Positions 34,501 to 47,230 of a stretch of DNA of 64,000 bases are shown in pieces. Under the pieces are notes generated by a model, which saw only the letters and a program-made list of their open reading frames with translations, was not told where the DNA came from and did not search any database. Source of the stretch: Takakia lepidozioides (Eukaryota; Streptophyta; Takakiopsida; Takakiales; Takakiaceae); assembly GCA_030704615.1 (NCBI GenBank), contig CM060733.1:27220001-27284000 (forward strand). Reading direction: 5' to 3'. The position numbers were made by a program, and so were the translations under genes. Positions within the stretch are counted from its first letter, which is position 1, and each line of letters starts with the position of its first letter.

Positions 34501-35075
34501 GAAAGGACAATGTGTCCATGCGACATAATCAAAGCTGGAATCTCACCTGATATCAGTCTGAAGACTGCCTTGCTAATATGTATGCCATGCTCACCAGCTC
34601 CCTTGGAGGCTCAACCTCTTGTCATGATTCTCATTATGCTTATGGCCCTCTAAGCAAAGATCTTCTTGCTGATTTATCCCTGCCTCTGCACCAGAAGCGG
34701 CAGGCCAAGTTGAATGGCCATGTCAAAGCTGGAATTGTTGTGGAGACCTATGATCAAATGATGGGGGAAGGGTTGCCAGCCCAACCACATCACGTGTGTG
34801 TGCATTTGCCATGCTTGTGCAAGCTGGCAGCCTGGAGAAGCGCAAAGATGTGCATGTTGACATCATCAAGCTGTGGAGTGGTACCAAATGTTGTCTCCAG
34901 CCTCTAACTTGCACATAAGTTGCCAGGTATGTACACGTTCCCTGAATTATCAGGCATGGAGCTTCATGTTGTTATCATCAAAGCTGGCATTATGCAAAAT
35001 GTCAATCTGAAGACTGCCCTCTCTACCATGTATGCCAAATGCGGGAGCTTGAATGATGCCACGCTTAAATGAGCT
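34500..35075 (+). pseudogene. Degenerate PPR sequence
   Basis: Scattered PPR words remain: 'YDQMMGEGLPAQPHHVCVHL' near 34750-34810, 'LHVVIIKAGIMQNVNL' near 34960-35010 and 'MYAKCGSLNDAT' near 35030-35065. Frames change between them. It continues the PPR relic upstream. Confidence 0.55.
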
Positions 35076-35904
35076 AGGTTCTTTTGGAGTACAATGAATG
35101 ATTGGATTATGCTGAAATGGATGCGGTACAGTGGCTTTCTTGAACTCACGTCATTGGAGGCCCTTGATAGAATTTCTTACAAATTATGAGCTCAATCACA
35201 GGAAGTTGATGGGGCAGCTACTTGATCGTGGTGTTATATTGAGAGATGGCAAGAACTCAGTTCTACTGTCTCCCATCCTGTTCCATGTATGTCCCTCCCC
35301 AGGTTCTCTTGCTTATGGCCTCTTGCTATGCATAACTGCTGCCTATACAATGCAACCTCCCCTCCTCTGTTTCTGCCCCAGAGACCTATGCCCTAAATGC
35401 TGGCAATGAGGCCCTTTTAAATGCACATAGGCAGGATTATGAACAGCCAGCCACATTACGCAGCCATACAAGCCTTACTGGGATATGACTCGACCAGTCT
35501 TGTACGAGCACATTCTTGCTGAGGTAGGCTCCTGGCGAAATGAACCTGGACAGGTCATGGTTGCATGCCATGCTAGTGCAAAAGACTGTGATATGAGCGG
35601 GGTTTGTGTCATCAAAATCTGCCTCCACATTCGAGACACCATCTCCAGCATTTGTCAAGACCTACCTAAACCCAAGGTTGCAAAAAGGTGGCCCAACTTA
35701 CTGAAGAAGGTCGGGGCCTGCACTGATCGGCCTTTGTCTATGATGAGAGCAAGGATTCAAGCAATGAAGCAGCAGAATAAAGATCAAATATGCCACAGAT
35801 CCGGACTGGGAGAGGTAGTTAGTTTGGAGAAGTGGGAGGGTAATTGCCCTGATCACGGTGCCGGCCATTTATGCCCCTATGTGCTGGATATATCAGCCAA
35901 CACG
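35076..35904 (+). other. Two open frames without recognised family
   Basis: Frames at 35131-35409 (92 codons) and 35485-35907 (140 codons). The second begins 'MTRPVLYEHILAEVGSWRNE' and is rich in Lys and Arg later on. Neither shows a domain I recognise. The position after the PPR relic and before a tandem duplication suggests transposon or gene debris. Confidence 0.25.
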
Positions 35905-36490
35905 TGACTACCTACATATAACTCTCCATCATGCACCAACACCGCAAGTCAGACCATCCAGGGAAGTCACCTTAGACGTCTGTGTGCTGCCAACTTTACC
36001 ACCCACTCCTATTGTCGAATGCCACTGTATGTGCTTGATACTTATAACATGAAATCTCAAACTCCACATTTCTATGTTCCAGGAGCCTATACCTCCAATG
36101 CTGACATTATCCTATCGACATCTGATACGACAACTATTGTTGTTTATGCGTTGGTGCAGCTGACCACTTCTACAAATATCCGCCAACAATCACCAATATG
36201 CCTACAACTCTCCAGCTTGCACCAACACCACAAGACATGTCATCCAGGGAAGTGACCTTACATGCTCCAGTTGCTCCCTACACTGCCCCTAACTATAGAT
36301 GTCAACTGTTGTTGTTCGTACTTATAACTGGTCCCATGAAATCTCACACTGCACATCTCTATGTCCCACGAACCTACACCCTCAATGCTGCCATCATCTT
36401 GTCAACTATTGGCTCCCTTTCCCTTCGCCTGAGAGAAAGCTACAACACTGCCATCTACCCTAATTTCTGGTGCATTGTAGGATGTCTGTA
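35905..36490 (+). repeat. Diverged ~292-bp tandem duplication
   Basis: The segment around 35915-36120 recurs around 36207-36415. Shared words include ATGCACCAACACC/TTGCACCAACACC, CATCCAGGGAAGT, CATGAAATCTCA and CAATGCTG. In one frame both copies read '(P)TPQ...SREVTL' and 'MKS.T.H.YVP...T.NA.IILST', so the duplicated unit may once have been coding. No family was recognised. Confidence 0.5.
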
Positions 36491-37520
36491 CTGCAGCCGC
36501 ATGTGGATCACAACCCCGCCAAAATCAATTTCTGTTGCAAGCTGCTAGCCCCCTTCGACTTTGCCGATTGGAGTCCATGCCTACCACCTTGCTCGTGTAC
36601 TTCCCCGACTCGCTGCGCTCCCTCACATGCGCCAACCTACTGCGAAGCCCCGCGGCTCAATTTCGCTGCACCGACCACCTATCAGATCATAGGCTTGTTA
36701 GATATTGAGCTGCTGTTATCACTAGCTTATGTTGTAATTCCTGAGCACCCCCTCTGCTCACATTTATTCTTTTCAATATGCCCAACAAAGTCTTGGCCTC
36801 TCATCATATCACAACGCTATACCCTTACTGGCTTCACTCACAAATCTCCATCTCTCATCCTCCACAACTTCAGACTCATCTTGTATTATATTTTCTTCCA
36901 AATAAGCACCCCAACAAGCTTCTCATCTCATCAAAAAACGCCCCTCAGGTGTCATATATCTGCCTATCTACACCCTCACATTTTCAGCCCCCTACCTCAT
37001 CAATTCTTGTGATATCAAATCAATCACACGGTCTCTCATCACCCCCTCTAGCATCCTATTCCTGACAGCCATTTCTCCTCAACCTTCCCACCCTCTCAGC
37101 TGCCAAGCATCTACCACAATCCAGATTTACCATCACCCAACCCTGCACCACTCCACACTGTACCTCTATCCCACTATCTATATCAAGGCCCGCCGAACTC
37201 ATTCATCCATGGATGTTGGCCACTTATCCTCTTTCCCCCACTCTAGTTTATTATATACTCTCTACCCACCATACACCCATATTAAATTTTTATCCCCATC
37301 ATGAGAGCTCATGTACAACAAACCTCCTTCATGACCCCAGACGAAACCACACAACTAACCCACCGCAATACCTTCCCCCACACACACACAAGCAACTAGC
37401 TCCAGTAGTACCACTATGCTAACACCAACTCTACCCCCCTCATACACTTTCTCACACAACTACCCCAAGCACCACCCACTCACCCCCTCAAAATCCAACT
37501 TATAACCACTGCCCACATGG
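36491..37520. other. C/A-rich segment upstream of the LINE, no gene recognised
   Basis: Strong C-over-G strand bias continues from here through the LINE to about 41.7 kb, so this may be LINE 5' sequence. An open frame at 36470-37012 has no recognised domain. Confidence 0.3.
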
Positions 37521-40500
37521 ATGATATCACCAGAGACCCCTTGCATCCAAACATCATCTCAACACCCACCATCCCACTTTAAGTCCTATCTACTTGCCTA
37601 TGAAACGCTTACACTACTTTGCTGCGGCAACATCCCACCAAACCCAGGCCCCTATACCATCACTAGCATCATCAACAAGCTTCCAAAGGATCATAAGACA
37701 GATATGAATTATACTTCCAAACAGACACTATCACGCTCGTGCCTGCATATCAACACCTTAGTGACCACTTCTCTCCCTTTTTCCCTAACCCTCCTACCAA
37801 TAACCGTAAACCCACGCACCCAATTGCCACATTTGGGCTCCCTACTTGCGAACACCCATCCCTAGTCACTGCCACCCATAAACTTAGCACATACCGCTCA
37901 CAACACCTACTACTCTCACTAATCGTTGTCATCTCTCCATCCCCTCAATATGCAATGACTACTTTAGAACCCAACAGACATACACATACGTTTGCTACTA
38001 CACCCAACTGCATGAGCTACCCACACTACTCATAGATACCTAGCACCCCCACACTACCTACCAATCTCCACGAATCCCTTGACCTACTACAAGCCAAAGC
38101 CGGAGTAGTTCACAAGATGCTTGGCGAACACCTAGCGCACCCAACTGCTACCATACACGAGCTAGATACTCTCACCAACAAATTCCCATTCCTTTCCAAA
38201 AATATTCTCACTGCAACCCCGCCGCACCCTTCTCTTTATCAGACATCAAAAAACTTGATAAAAGTATTATCCAGCTAACAAAACGTGTATGTGGTCTACC
38301 AACTAGCACCCCCAACGCCCTCACACAACTACCTACGGACCACTACGGCATTGGTTCGAGCCCATTAATCATCTCATATGCTCGCACATTAGGCACCCAA
38401 TTAAAAGAAGTACTCAACGATCCTAGGTGTCTAGGTATCATTTATCAGGGTCTTCTCAAATACCTTGCATCTAAATACAATGGCCTATACTCACTATCAT
38501 CCTTGCACCCACAAGCATGCCTACACTCCCCCACTACACGCACACTACTCATCCTACGCCACATGAAAATTAGCATACAAACTGATCTGCCTAACTATCC
38601 TAACACCTCATCATCCTTAGAACGCGCATGGCTTACAAGCCCTTCTCTACCACAATTTGACATTTCTTATCCCAAACAAAAGGTCCCCATCCTCACATAT
38701 TTCAAAGAACGACACATCACCACCCTCACCCAACTTACTACTGCCATTGGCCATAGACTTTTAAAACTTAGCGAATTCACTCTTAAATTCTCTCGAGCCA
38801 CGACCAAAACCAATCGCTACCTATATCAACTTCGTACCCTCTTCTGCCATCCCTCGACCGCCTGCACTCTACAATGTGACCTCCCATGCCTCTACTATCC
38901 GCATACGGCTCAAGACTTGCTCCCCCAGTAGCGTTCTACCCCTACTACCTCCATCTACAAAACACTCAAAAATGCATATGCCACCAATACCCATACAGAC
39001 ATAGAATCTGATTTCCCCTCTCAAGTAACTAACACACAACACCCTGAACCTATCCGCCACTTGCATACGCATCCAATCCCTCACCTACAAGGCAAGATTC
39101 CCACACCCCCCTAACCACCGCACCATCCCCCCCATCCTCACCACAATACGACGACAATAACAATGCTTACATCATTAAAGCTATACTAGGAGTTAAAACC
39201 CAAACGTCCATTGATGCCTTTGGAGCCACCTGCATTGATACATACTATCATTGTCAAAGGGTTGGGTACTCTTCCGCAGACAACACATGGCAGATAGAAG
39301 ACGACCTCTTCGGCCTACATGACGATGCGACCCCGAACACAATCTTGCCCCTCCTCACCACCTTCCATAAATAAACCAAACACCAACTATCTAACACACA
39401 TGCACCAACAACACACCACTCCCGCCCAACCTACAGATAAGAAGATAATCAACCACCTTATGCCCCCAACGTGCACATCTGCATATTGAATGTAATCCTG
39501 ACAAAGATGTCAAGCATGATCAACCTCTAATCCACATGGGCCCCCGCCTTTCCAACATTTACACTCAACACGGCTGCTTCATTGGCCTCATCCCCAATAC
39601 AAGACTGACGTGGCTCTGGGAGAAATACTCTACTACTACCTCATCCCACAATCGCTACAACCCCCGAAACAAGACTTTGCTACCAAATTATATTGGCTGG
39701 TTGATCGCTACCTCAAAGACACTCCCCCCAAGAAACCGCGGTCCCTTACTAAATTGGAAACAACCTGTGCGCACCATACTATACCCCAAAGATATTCTCT
39801 CCTTACTTATCAACACATTCCAGCTTACTCACTCATATTACTCCAACCCACTGACATGCCCTATGGCATTGCCCACATTCTCTAGCCCGCACCACAGAGA
39901 CTGTATCTTTGGAGCCACTGGTACTGCCACCCAACACACCTGGGAAGGCCGGGGCCTTGCCCACCCTCCACCTGGTTTTCCTTCTCACGAAGCTCTTCAA
40001 TGGGCAAATTTGTTGCGCACTCCTCTCCTATTGCATCCACAATTCTCATCCTCACACAACAAAACACTCCTAATATCTCTCACCCTCTTCTACAACTCCC
40101 AGAAGGGGTCAATCTACTCGCCACAATTGACCCAAACCAGCTTAAGTATATTCACACCCCTCCTCTTCCCAAATATCTCAAACGGAAGGAACCCACCATA
40201 ACCCTGATTTAACACATCCAAAACCCTCGGCATACAGCCATACCGCCATCTTTCTTTTCTCAGCTCGAACAATTGCTCACCATCACTCATAAAATAAAGG
40301 CCACCATCCATTATCCAACCATCATCTCCCACACCCCTACACCCACCACATTGTCCTGGATCAAAACCAACAAAGCTTGGAACATTGCGACACCACGCCC
40401 TTCCCAGGTCGCGCCAACAACACCTCTACCCCCAATCCCTGCAATATATCAACAAATCACCATCCCCAAATACCCACTAGCCAATTCACATTACACTGAC

Positions 40501-40629
40501 GGATCCCTCACCAAACCTAATGCAGGGTATGGAATCTATCACGCCGGCACCACAGTCAGGTGTTGCCTTAGGCTCCCTGGCCCACATCCTCCGGCGAACC
40601 ATGGATTGATGACGCGGGCTCATTAGAGC

Positions 40630-40720
40630 CTCCACCCCCCCCCCCTGACACCCCCCCCCCCCCCACCCCCCCCCCCCCCCCCCCCACACTACACCCCCCC
40701 CCCCACACCGACACCACCCC
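40630..40720. repeat. Poly-C / CCCCACAC low-complexity tract
   Basis: Nearly pure C with scattered A and T, inside the RNase H region of the LINE. It is either a hypervariable simple repeat or a place where sequencing or assembly is unreliable. It removes the middle of the RNase H reading frame. Confidence 0.7.
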
Positions 40721-40950
40721 ACACTACATCTCACGACCTTACCTCACTATTCCATTCGCCACACCCTCTCCACCCCTCTGTCCATCATCATCACCCCAAC
40801 CGCAACCTCATTACCGCTATTGTCCAGAGGGCCATCTCCCTAGGCCACCCAGTCCATATACTCAAAGTCCGTTCACATACTGGCATCCATGGTAATGAAG
40901 AAGTAGACCTACTCGCCCAACTCGGCGCCTCCCAACCCATAATTGAACCC

Positions 40951-41688
40951 TTGATTGACCCTATTCACATCGCCCACACCCATCCCTTCTGGTTCATACA
41001 CCCCGTTCCGGACCCCCCTGTACCCAGACCAGTCCGAAACCTCCTGACCACTCTGACCAGAGAAGCAAATAAACAAGCGGCAACCTCCATCAGCCATACC
41101 AAAGTACACATCCAAAAATGGACTCAATCCAATGTTCTGCACCATAAACTCTCCAATCATTTCTGGCTAACCAAAGCCACCACCGACGCTCAAATCCGAC
41201 AAATACTCAAATTCCGATATGCCCAATACATGGGCCACCAGCGCAAACAAATCTTCTGGCCACATCTGTTCCCATCCCCATACTGCTCGTTATGTGCAAC
41301 CACCTACCAAACTCGTGACACTTGGCCACATCTCCTCAGCCAATGTACACACCCAGTTATACATGGCTTGCATATCACGCGTCATAACCAGGCAGTCTGG
41401 CACCTCCATAAGCTCTTTCTAAAATGTGCTGAAACCCGTTGGTTCTCGCTCATGAATGCAGGCACCTACCAGGGACGGCCACCCGACCACACAGTACCAC
41501 CATGGCTACTACCATGCATATGTACCCGATCACCATGCTCGTGCCCTGCTCGACTTTGCCCGGACATACTCCTCGTCCAAGGTCTACCTATCAACACTTT
41601 ACCCCCCACCTCACCATCCCCACAACTCACCATCCATTTCATTGAATTCACATTTTCCATGATCGTTATCCAAACGATTCAATCTTAG
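40951..41688 (+). pseudogene. LINE ORF2 C-terminal region
   Basis: A 245-codon open frame, continuous upstream with the RNase H end 'GNEEVDLLAQLGA'. It has a Cys-Cys-His-Cys cluster ('CSLCATTYQTRDTWPHLLSQ' then Cys), as found after RNase H in several LINE clades. It is the longest uninterrupted stretch of this element. The stop at 41686 is followed by a short 3' region. Confidence 0.6.
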
Positions 41689-41760
41689 GAAAACGTCAAA
41701 AATATGCCCCGCTTATTCTTGCACTCCGTAGGCGTGGCTGGAAAACCGGCCCGTTAACCG

Positions 41761-44660
41761 TCATAGAAACTTGTAGACCTCTGACTGTATTAAATGATTC
41801 ATGATTGAAAATTGGTTGAAAGGTTTAACGAGTCGTTCGGGGGGCAAATGATTTTTTCTTCGCTTGCAACTTTGTGTATGTGATTTGTACGTACTTAAGC
41901 ACATATGGACCAAAGTTGAACCTCAACAAAGTTGTTTGAATGGGTTATTCAAATTCATAACGGAGGTATGTGTCGTATAGACGAGAAATAACCTTTCGCC
42001 TGCACATGAATTGTTTTTAATTCCATTTTGAAGCCATATGCTTGATAACAACATGAAGAGTTGCATGCAAAATATCACCATGAACAGACATCGTCTGCAT
42101 CCAAAACACATTTTATTCCCTCATTTGCACTCCAAGGTGAAGTTACTTCAACTTCATGCACTCTTCATAGAGAGTTCTGCAATAGTGAGCATAGAGCAAA
42201 GGATGAACGTTTTTTTTCAAACATTTTTCTTTCGTACATTTTTTGGCAAGGATGTGGTGGTGTGTGGGTTCAACTCACAGAACAAAATCAAGCCAAAAAT
42301 AAAATCATTGCGCCCCACAATCATATGCCCTCTAAATTGGCAATTGAAGCCCCTGAAATGGCAATTTCAGCCCCTCAAACTGCAAATCCAGCCCCTGAAA
42401 TTGGCAATTCGAACTCCAGAAATGGCAATTTCAGCCCCTGAAATGCTATGGGTGAACCAATCATTCCCCTACCAAATGATTTTGGATTGATTTGAAACTT
42501 TGCGAGTGTCTTGTACATGCCCTCTTAAAGTTACTGGACAAGTATGATGTCAATGTAAAATGGTTCAAAGGGTGAACCAACAGTTTCCCTATTGGATGAT
42601 TCATGATTAATCGTTAACGATTGATCTCATATTACACTAGGACCTATTAGAGGGTACATTGAACACACTGGCCAAGTTTCAAAGCGAACGAAAATCATTT
42701 GGATGGGCAACCATCTGTTGGCCTATTGAATGAATTTCAATTGATCTCATATTACTCTGGGGCCTCTTCCATGGTACATTGAACATACTTGCCAAGTCTC
42801 AAAGCGATCCAAAATCATTTCGATGGCCAACCATCCGTTGAGCCATCGAATGAATTTCGATTGATCTGATATTAGTCCGGGACCTGTGAGAGGGTGTCTC
42901 GAATAACTAGCAAAGTTTGGAAACAAACAAAAATGATTTGGATGGGCAACCATCCGTTCACCCATTGAATGTATTATGTTGGATCTGCTATTACTTTGGG
43001 ACCTGTTGGACTACGTTTCGTGCGCTCATCTTTTTTTTTTCATTCTGTTTTTGAATGGGGCGTGTAGTGACTCCATATGCAACATGCGTGCCAAATTTGG
43101 GAGCGATCAAAATTCATTTGGACCCAAAACCACAGTTTATTGCCCTTTTTGCCTTCCAAACTTGATTTGTACTCTACTTCATGCACTCTTCATAGAGAAT
43201 TCTGCAATAGTGAGCAAAGAGAACACTTTTTTTTTGGGGCATTTTTTATTGGTCCAAATTTTGGCGGGGGGAGTAGCGAGAGGGAGTAGAGCAATTGAAG
43301 CCGCAGAACAAAATTGAGCAAAAAACAAAATCGATACGTACCAGAAACCCCCAATGAAAGGCAGTGCAAACCTATTTATTGGCTTAAAATTAATTTAAAT
43401 TCAATTACATTCTGGAATGGCTTGGTGTCGATGGAGAGGCAAAAAATTTATTCGTCTGTTGTGTCTTCGTACATGTGTCGCACACATGTTCAAGCACATG
43501 CGGGCAAAAAAAGGGCTTCAACCACATCCGTTCAATGGGTGCAATAGCCGTGCACGCATTGCAGGATTTCTTTTTCACAATGAATAAAAACCAGATGACA
43601 ACTGAACGCCTCATAGGCCCATCGAACGAATTTCGATTGATCTCATATTACATTGGGACCTATCAGAGGGTACATTGAACACACTGGTCAAGTCTCAAAG
43701 CGAACGAAAATCATTTGGATGGGCAACTATCCGTTGGCCCATTGAACGAATTTCGATTGATCTCATATTACTCTGGGGCCTCTTCCATGGTACATTGAAT
43801 ATACTTGCCAAGTCTCAAAGCGAACCAAAATCATTTCGATGGCCAACCATCCGTTGAGCCATCGAATGAATTTCGATTGATCTGATATTAGTCTGGGACC
43901 TGTGAGAGGGTGTCTCGAACAACTGGCAAAGTTTGGAAGCAAACAAAAATGATTTGGATGGGCAACCATCCGTTCACCCATTGAATGTATTATGTTGGAT
44001 CTGCTATTACTTTGGGACCTGTTGGATTGCGTTTCGCGTGCTCATGTTTTTTTTTTCATACTATTTTTGAATGGGGCGTGTAATGACTCCATATACAACG
44101 TGCGTGCCAAATTTGGGAGCGATCAAAATTCATTTGGACCCAAAACCACAGTTCCTTGTCCGTTCTGCACTCCAAACTTGATTTGTGCAAACCAAAATCA
44201 TTTGGAGGCAAATGATTTATTCGTCTGTTCATTTATTCGTGATTAATCGTTAATGGTGAAAAGGATAAACCAAAGGTTCCTTGATAAAAAAAAAATTGAA
44301 TGATTTGAAATTTTGCGAGTATGTTCTACATGCCCTCTTACATGGACCGGACAAGTATGAGATCAATAAAAAATGGTTCACAGGATGAACCAATGGTTAC
44401 TTGATGTGCCGATTTCTGAATTCTTTCAAACTTTGCCATTGCATTGTACATGCCCTCTTAAAGGTACCGGACAAGTATGAGTTCGATTTAAAATATTGCA
44501 ATGGGTGAACCAATGGTATCTTCATTTAGCAATTTTTGATTGTTTTGAAACTTTGCCAGTATATTGTACATGCCGTCAAACAGGTATCGAACAAGTATGA
44601 GATCATTCAAAAATGGTTCAAAGGATGAACCTCGTATTTCCAAAAATTACGTAGACTATA
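41761..44660. repeat. Satellite-like region of 120-bp period with a 1,016-bp tandem duplication
   Basis: ACAAGTATGA recurs at 44351, 44471 and 44591, exactly 120 bp apart, and at 42538. TTGATCTCAT/TTGATCTGAT recurs at 42621, 42741 and 42861. Units carry GGATGGGCAACCATCCGTT and CAAAGCGAACGAAAATCATT or diverged forms. At a larger scale 42605-43175 is repeated at 43621-44190 with a constant 1,016-bp offset and few differences. Open frames inside are products of the repeat, not genes. A separate ~22-bp repeat (GGCAATTTCAGCCCCTGAAA) lies at 42340-42445. Confidence 0.85.
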
Positions 44661-44728
44661 CAGTGGGTTGCACATTTAAGTTTTCGCAACCTGAGACCTT
44701 TGGCCTACTCCCTATGTTTCTAGCATTT

Positions 44729-47230
44729 CTAGTCATCTTCATCTAGATTAATTACTTCGTTGTCGTTATCTCCAGATGTTGATGAAGATGCTCCGGGTGT
44801 AGAGGACGTGCCTCCACCAGTACGGAGAGCTCGAGCCTGGGCTTGAGTGGTCAAAGAGGGACCCAATGTTGTGTGGTCCACCCTTGCCATCATGCGTAGC
44901 GTTCTAGGCGAGTGCTGACTCTCTTCCACATTTGCCAGAGTCGGGTTTGTCGCTCTTGCTACGACTTCGTGCAATTTTTCAATTAAATCCGATATGTTTG
45001 GAAGTGACAAGAACACCCCTGGAATAGAGGCAACTTGGTCACGCCATGTGTTCTGCCAATACTTTACAATACTCGTGATGGCAGCCTTGAAATTGTCCAA
45101 CACCTCCTCCTGCTGGGGGTCTCTGCGCAACTCTGGAGGAAATGGCCCTTCATCCCGACGAGGCACCCAGTACCTCTCATTCATATCATCCTAACGGATG
45201 CTAGCGGCCTCCAATTCCCTCAGAAATAGGTCTCTCCCAATCGGTTCACGATTGTATGGGTCGTTTTCCGTTGGCACCCACGGATCTTCAAGCAGTCGGA
45301 AGAATCTTTGTCTGATACAGCTCCAATGCCCTCCCAAGTTCCGGCAAAAAAGCTCCGTTTGGACTGGGTCCTGTATGCTTCTAGCACACACGGTTATTTC
45401 CCAGTTGGATGTCACCCAAAAGGTCACCGGATCTTTAACCCTGGATAACGTCATAGCATCCAAGGCGTGCATCTTTCTTGGACCATGTCATTGTCTCCCC
45501 CCAGTGCTGACAATTTAAAAAATCGTAAGGCGATACATCCAATGGCATGTTGTACCAGTTGTACTCGTATTCCGTGGGCATATTGTCTTGCAGCCCAAAC
45601 AACTCGTAGAAACATCGATGGATTGGTCCACGGCAGTCAGGGCATTGGCTGGCTCGCATGGCTGCCGATATGAGACATGTGGGGTGGAACAAATGGCCAC
45701 ATGAACCAAGCATATAGCCTCCCTCCGATCCGTAAGGGTTTAGGCACATTGTGCACACCGTACCATTTGTTACCCATGACGCTGGATTGATATCCTCGGC
45801 CTGCTGTCCTACTCCTCTACCTCCAAATCCCAGTTTATGCTCTTATTGGTATCGGAAATTGTATGCACACAGTGCTCAAGCATGACATCCACATCATCCC
45901 ATATGGTGAATCCAGTGTACTTCGACGTGAATACATCACGCACAGTGTCGTGTCTTTGCAAATTAGCAGAGATGCTATCTACGCTTCGATTCGACAAACG
46001 TGCTGCACGTTGGAGGGAGGACAACGCTTCTTCTATCCGTGTTTCCCGCGATGCTAGATGGCCCGTCCATGTCACCCAATTCCGCCAATTCCCCTTCAAC
46101 CATAGCCACGATCAGATTTGCATGACATTTGAGTATCGATATGCAACAGCCCTAGCTTGCTCACGTTCCCCCACAAGCTGCTCTAATTCCTGTTCCTGGG
46201 CCGATGTAATTTGCACGGCTGAACATTCTTCAGTTTCCACTATGGGGTCCTTCCATTTTCTTGCCCTCTCCGTCGCAAGTCTTTCTTCGTCAACCCTCGT
46301 CAGGTCCAATTCGCACTTCATTCCCATGCCCGATTGAGTCAACCCCGTCGATGACGCGGTCAATGTCCATTGGTGGCATATCCAAACACGCCAATATGTC
46401 TTGCTCGTTGGTGATTGGCCTCGGGTCCTGAAGCACACCGCGTACGCTGTCGAGAGTCCCCAACCCCATTCTTTCCAGCAACTTCGCTATTTGTCACCGT
46501 TGCAAATGAACAATGTCATGTAGGTCATTGATGTGCTGTTCATGTGCGGCCAACCGTTCCTCCAACGAAAAGCGTACCTCGCCCCCCTCCACCTCAGACG
46601 TTGAAGGCCCGGCTACGGAGACCTGTTGCGGCGTATAATCTGGAGGTTGGTCCCCCTGCACCTCCCACACCACCACTGCGTCTGCCTTTCCTCATTCTTC
46701 CACCTCGTCATTTCCATCCAACCGTATGATGTCCTGCCCCTGACGTATATACAAGTCTGGGATATCAGAGAACATGTATAGTCTAGTACGCTGTCTCGCA
46801 GTGGTAGTTTGCCAATCCACTGGTCGCAATAAAATCAACTCTGTGTACAACATGGCCGCAAATAAATACGGGACCTTGTTGTTGACGAGCGGTTGATCCC
46901 ACAATGTTGTATGTACCTCCTCTGCCTTGTGGCGGAAATGCGGGTTGGCGCAGGAAGACAAGTTAGCTTGATTTTGTTTGGTTTGTGGATCATGCCTATC
47001 TCTGGGCCACAAACAATTTATGTGATACCAGTCCACAAATTTCCTGCAGTCACCAAGCGACCACCGTTGCCCCAACCTCCAAACTTCCCAACCTGGTTCC
47101 GCAAGAATGTTGGGATCATTGTATATGTCCCAACGAAGTTTGCGTCTCGCCCTTTTCGGTTTTTTTTTGGGAGGTCCAGGTTCATTATCGTCATCCGTGG
47201 GATGACCTCCTTTGTCTCATCCTCCGCCAT
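44729..47230 (-). pseudogene. Broken RING-H2 gene of unknown family
   Basis: Minus-strand frames in series: a basic Lys/Arg stretch 'PPKKKPKRARRKLRW' (about 47180-47135, NLS-like), a Trp-rich segment ('WYHINCLWPRDRHDP'), a helical segment ('EERLAAHEQHINDLHDI'), a segment rich in Glu and Arg ('QEQELEQLVGEREQARAV'), then a RING-H2 finger at 45755-45633 with all eight ligands in order (C-X2-C-X14-C-X-H-X2-H-X2-C-X10-C-X2-C). A low-complexity Ser/Thr/Gly stretch and the acidic end 'NEVINLDEDD' follow. At least three frame changes and several stops break it. The plan suggests a nuclear RING E3-type protein, perhaps carried by a transposon; I do not recognise the family. Alternatively some breaks are introns. 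Confidence 0.5.

Larger units (their letters stand above)
37521..41760 (+). mobile_element. Decayed LINE with 2A-like motif and RNase H
   Basis: An N-terminal piece at 37521-37865 contains 'LTLLCCGNIPPNPGP' (about 37605-37650). After a gap with no RT core, 38235-38930 encodes the RT-connection region ('DIKKLDKSIIQLTKRVCGLP', 'ALTQLPTDHYGIG', 'VLNDPRCLGIIYQGLLKY'). RNase H traces follow: 'YTDGS...GYGIYHAG' near 40495-40555 and 'GIHGNEEVDLLAQLGA' near 40880-40930. The C-terminus (40951-41688) has a CX2C-H-C finger ('CSLCATTYQTRDTWPHLL'). EN and the RT catalytic core are deleted. Stops and frameshifts are many. The strand is strikingly C-rich. Confidence 0.7.

Noticed and set aside
42747-43981. 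Two near-identical 72-codon minus-strand frames (42747-42965 and 43763-43981)
   Set aside because: They are the two copies of the 1,016-bp duplication of a satellite; open by chance in both.
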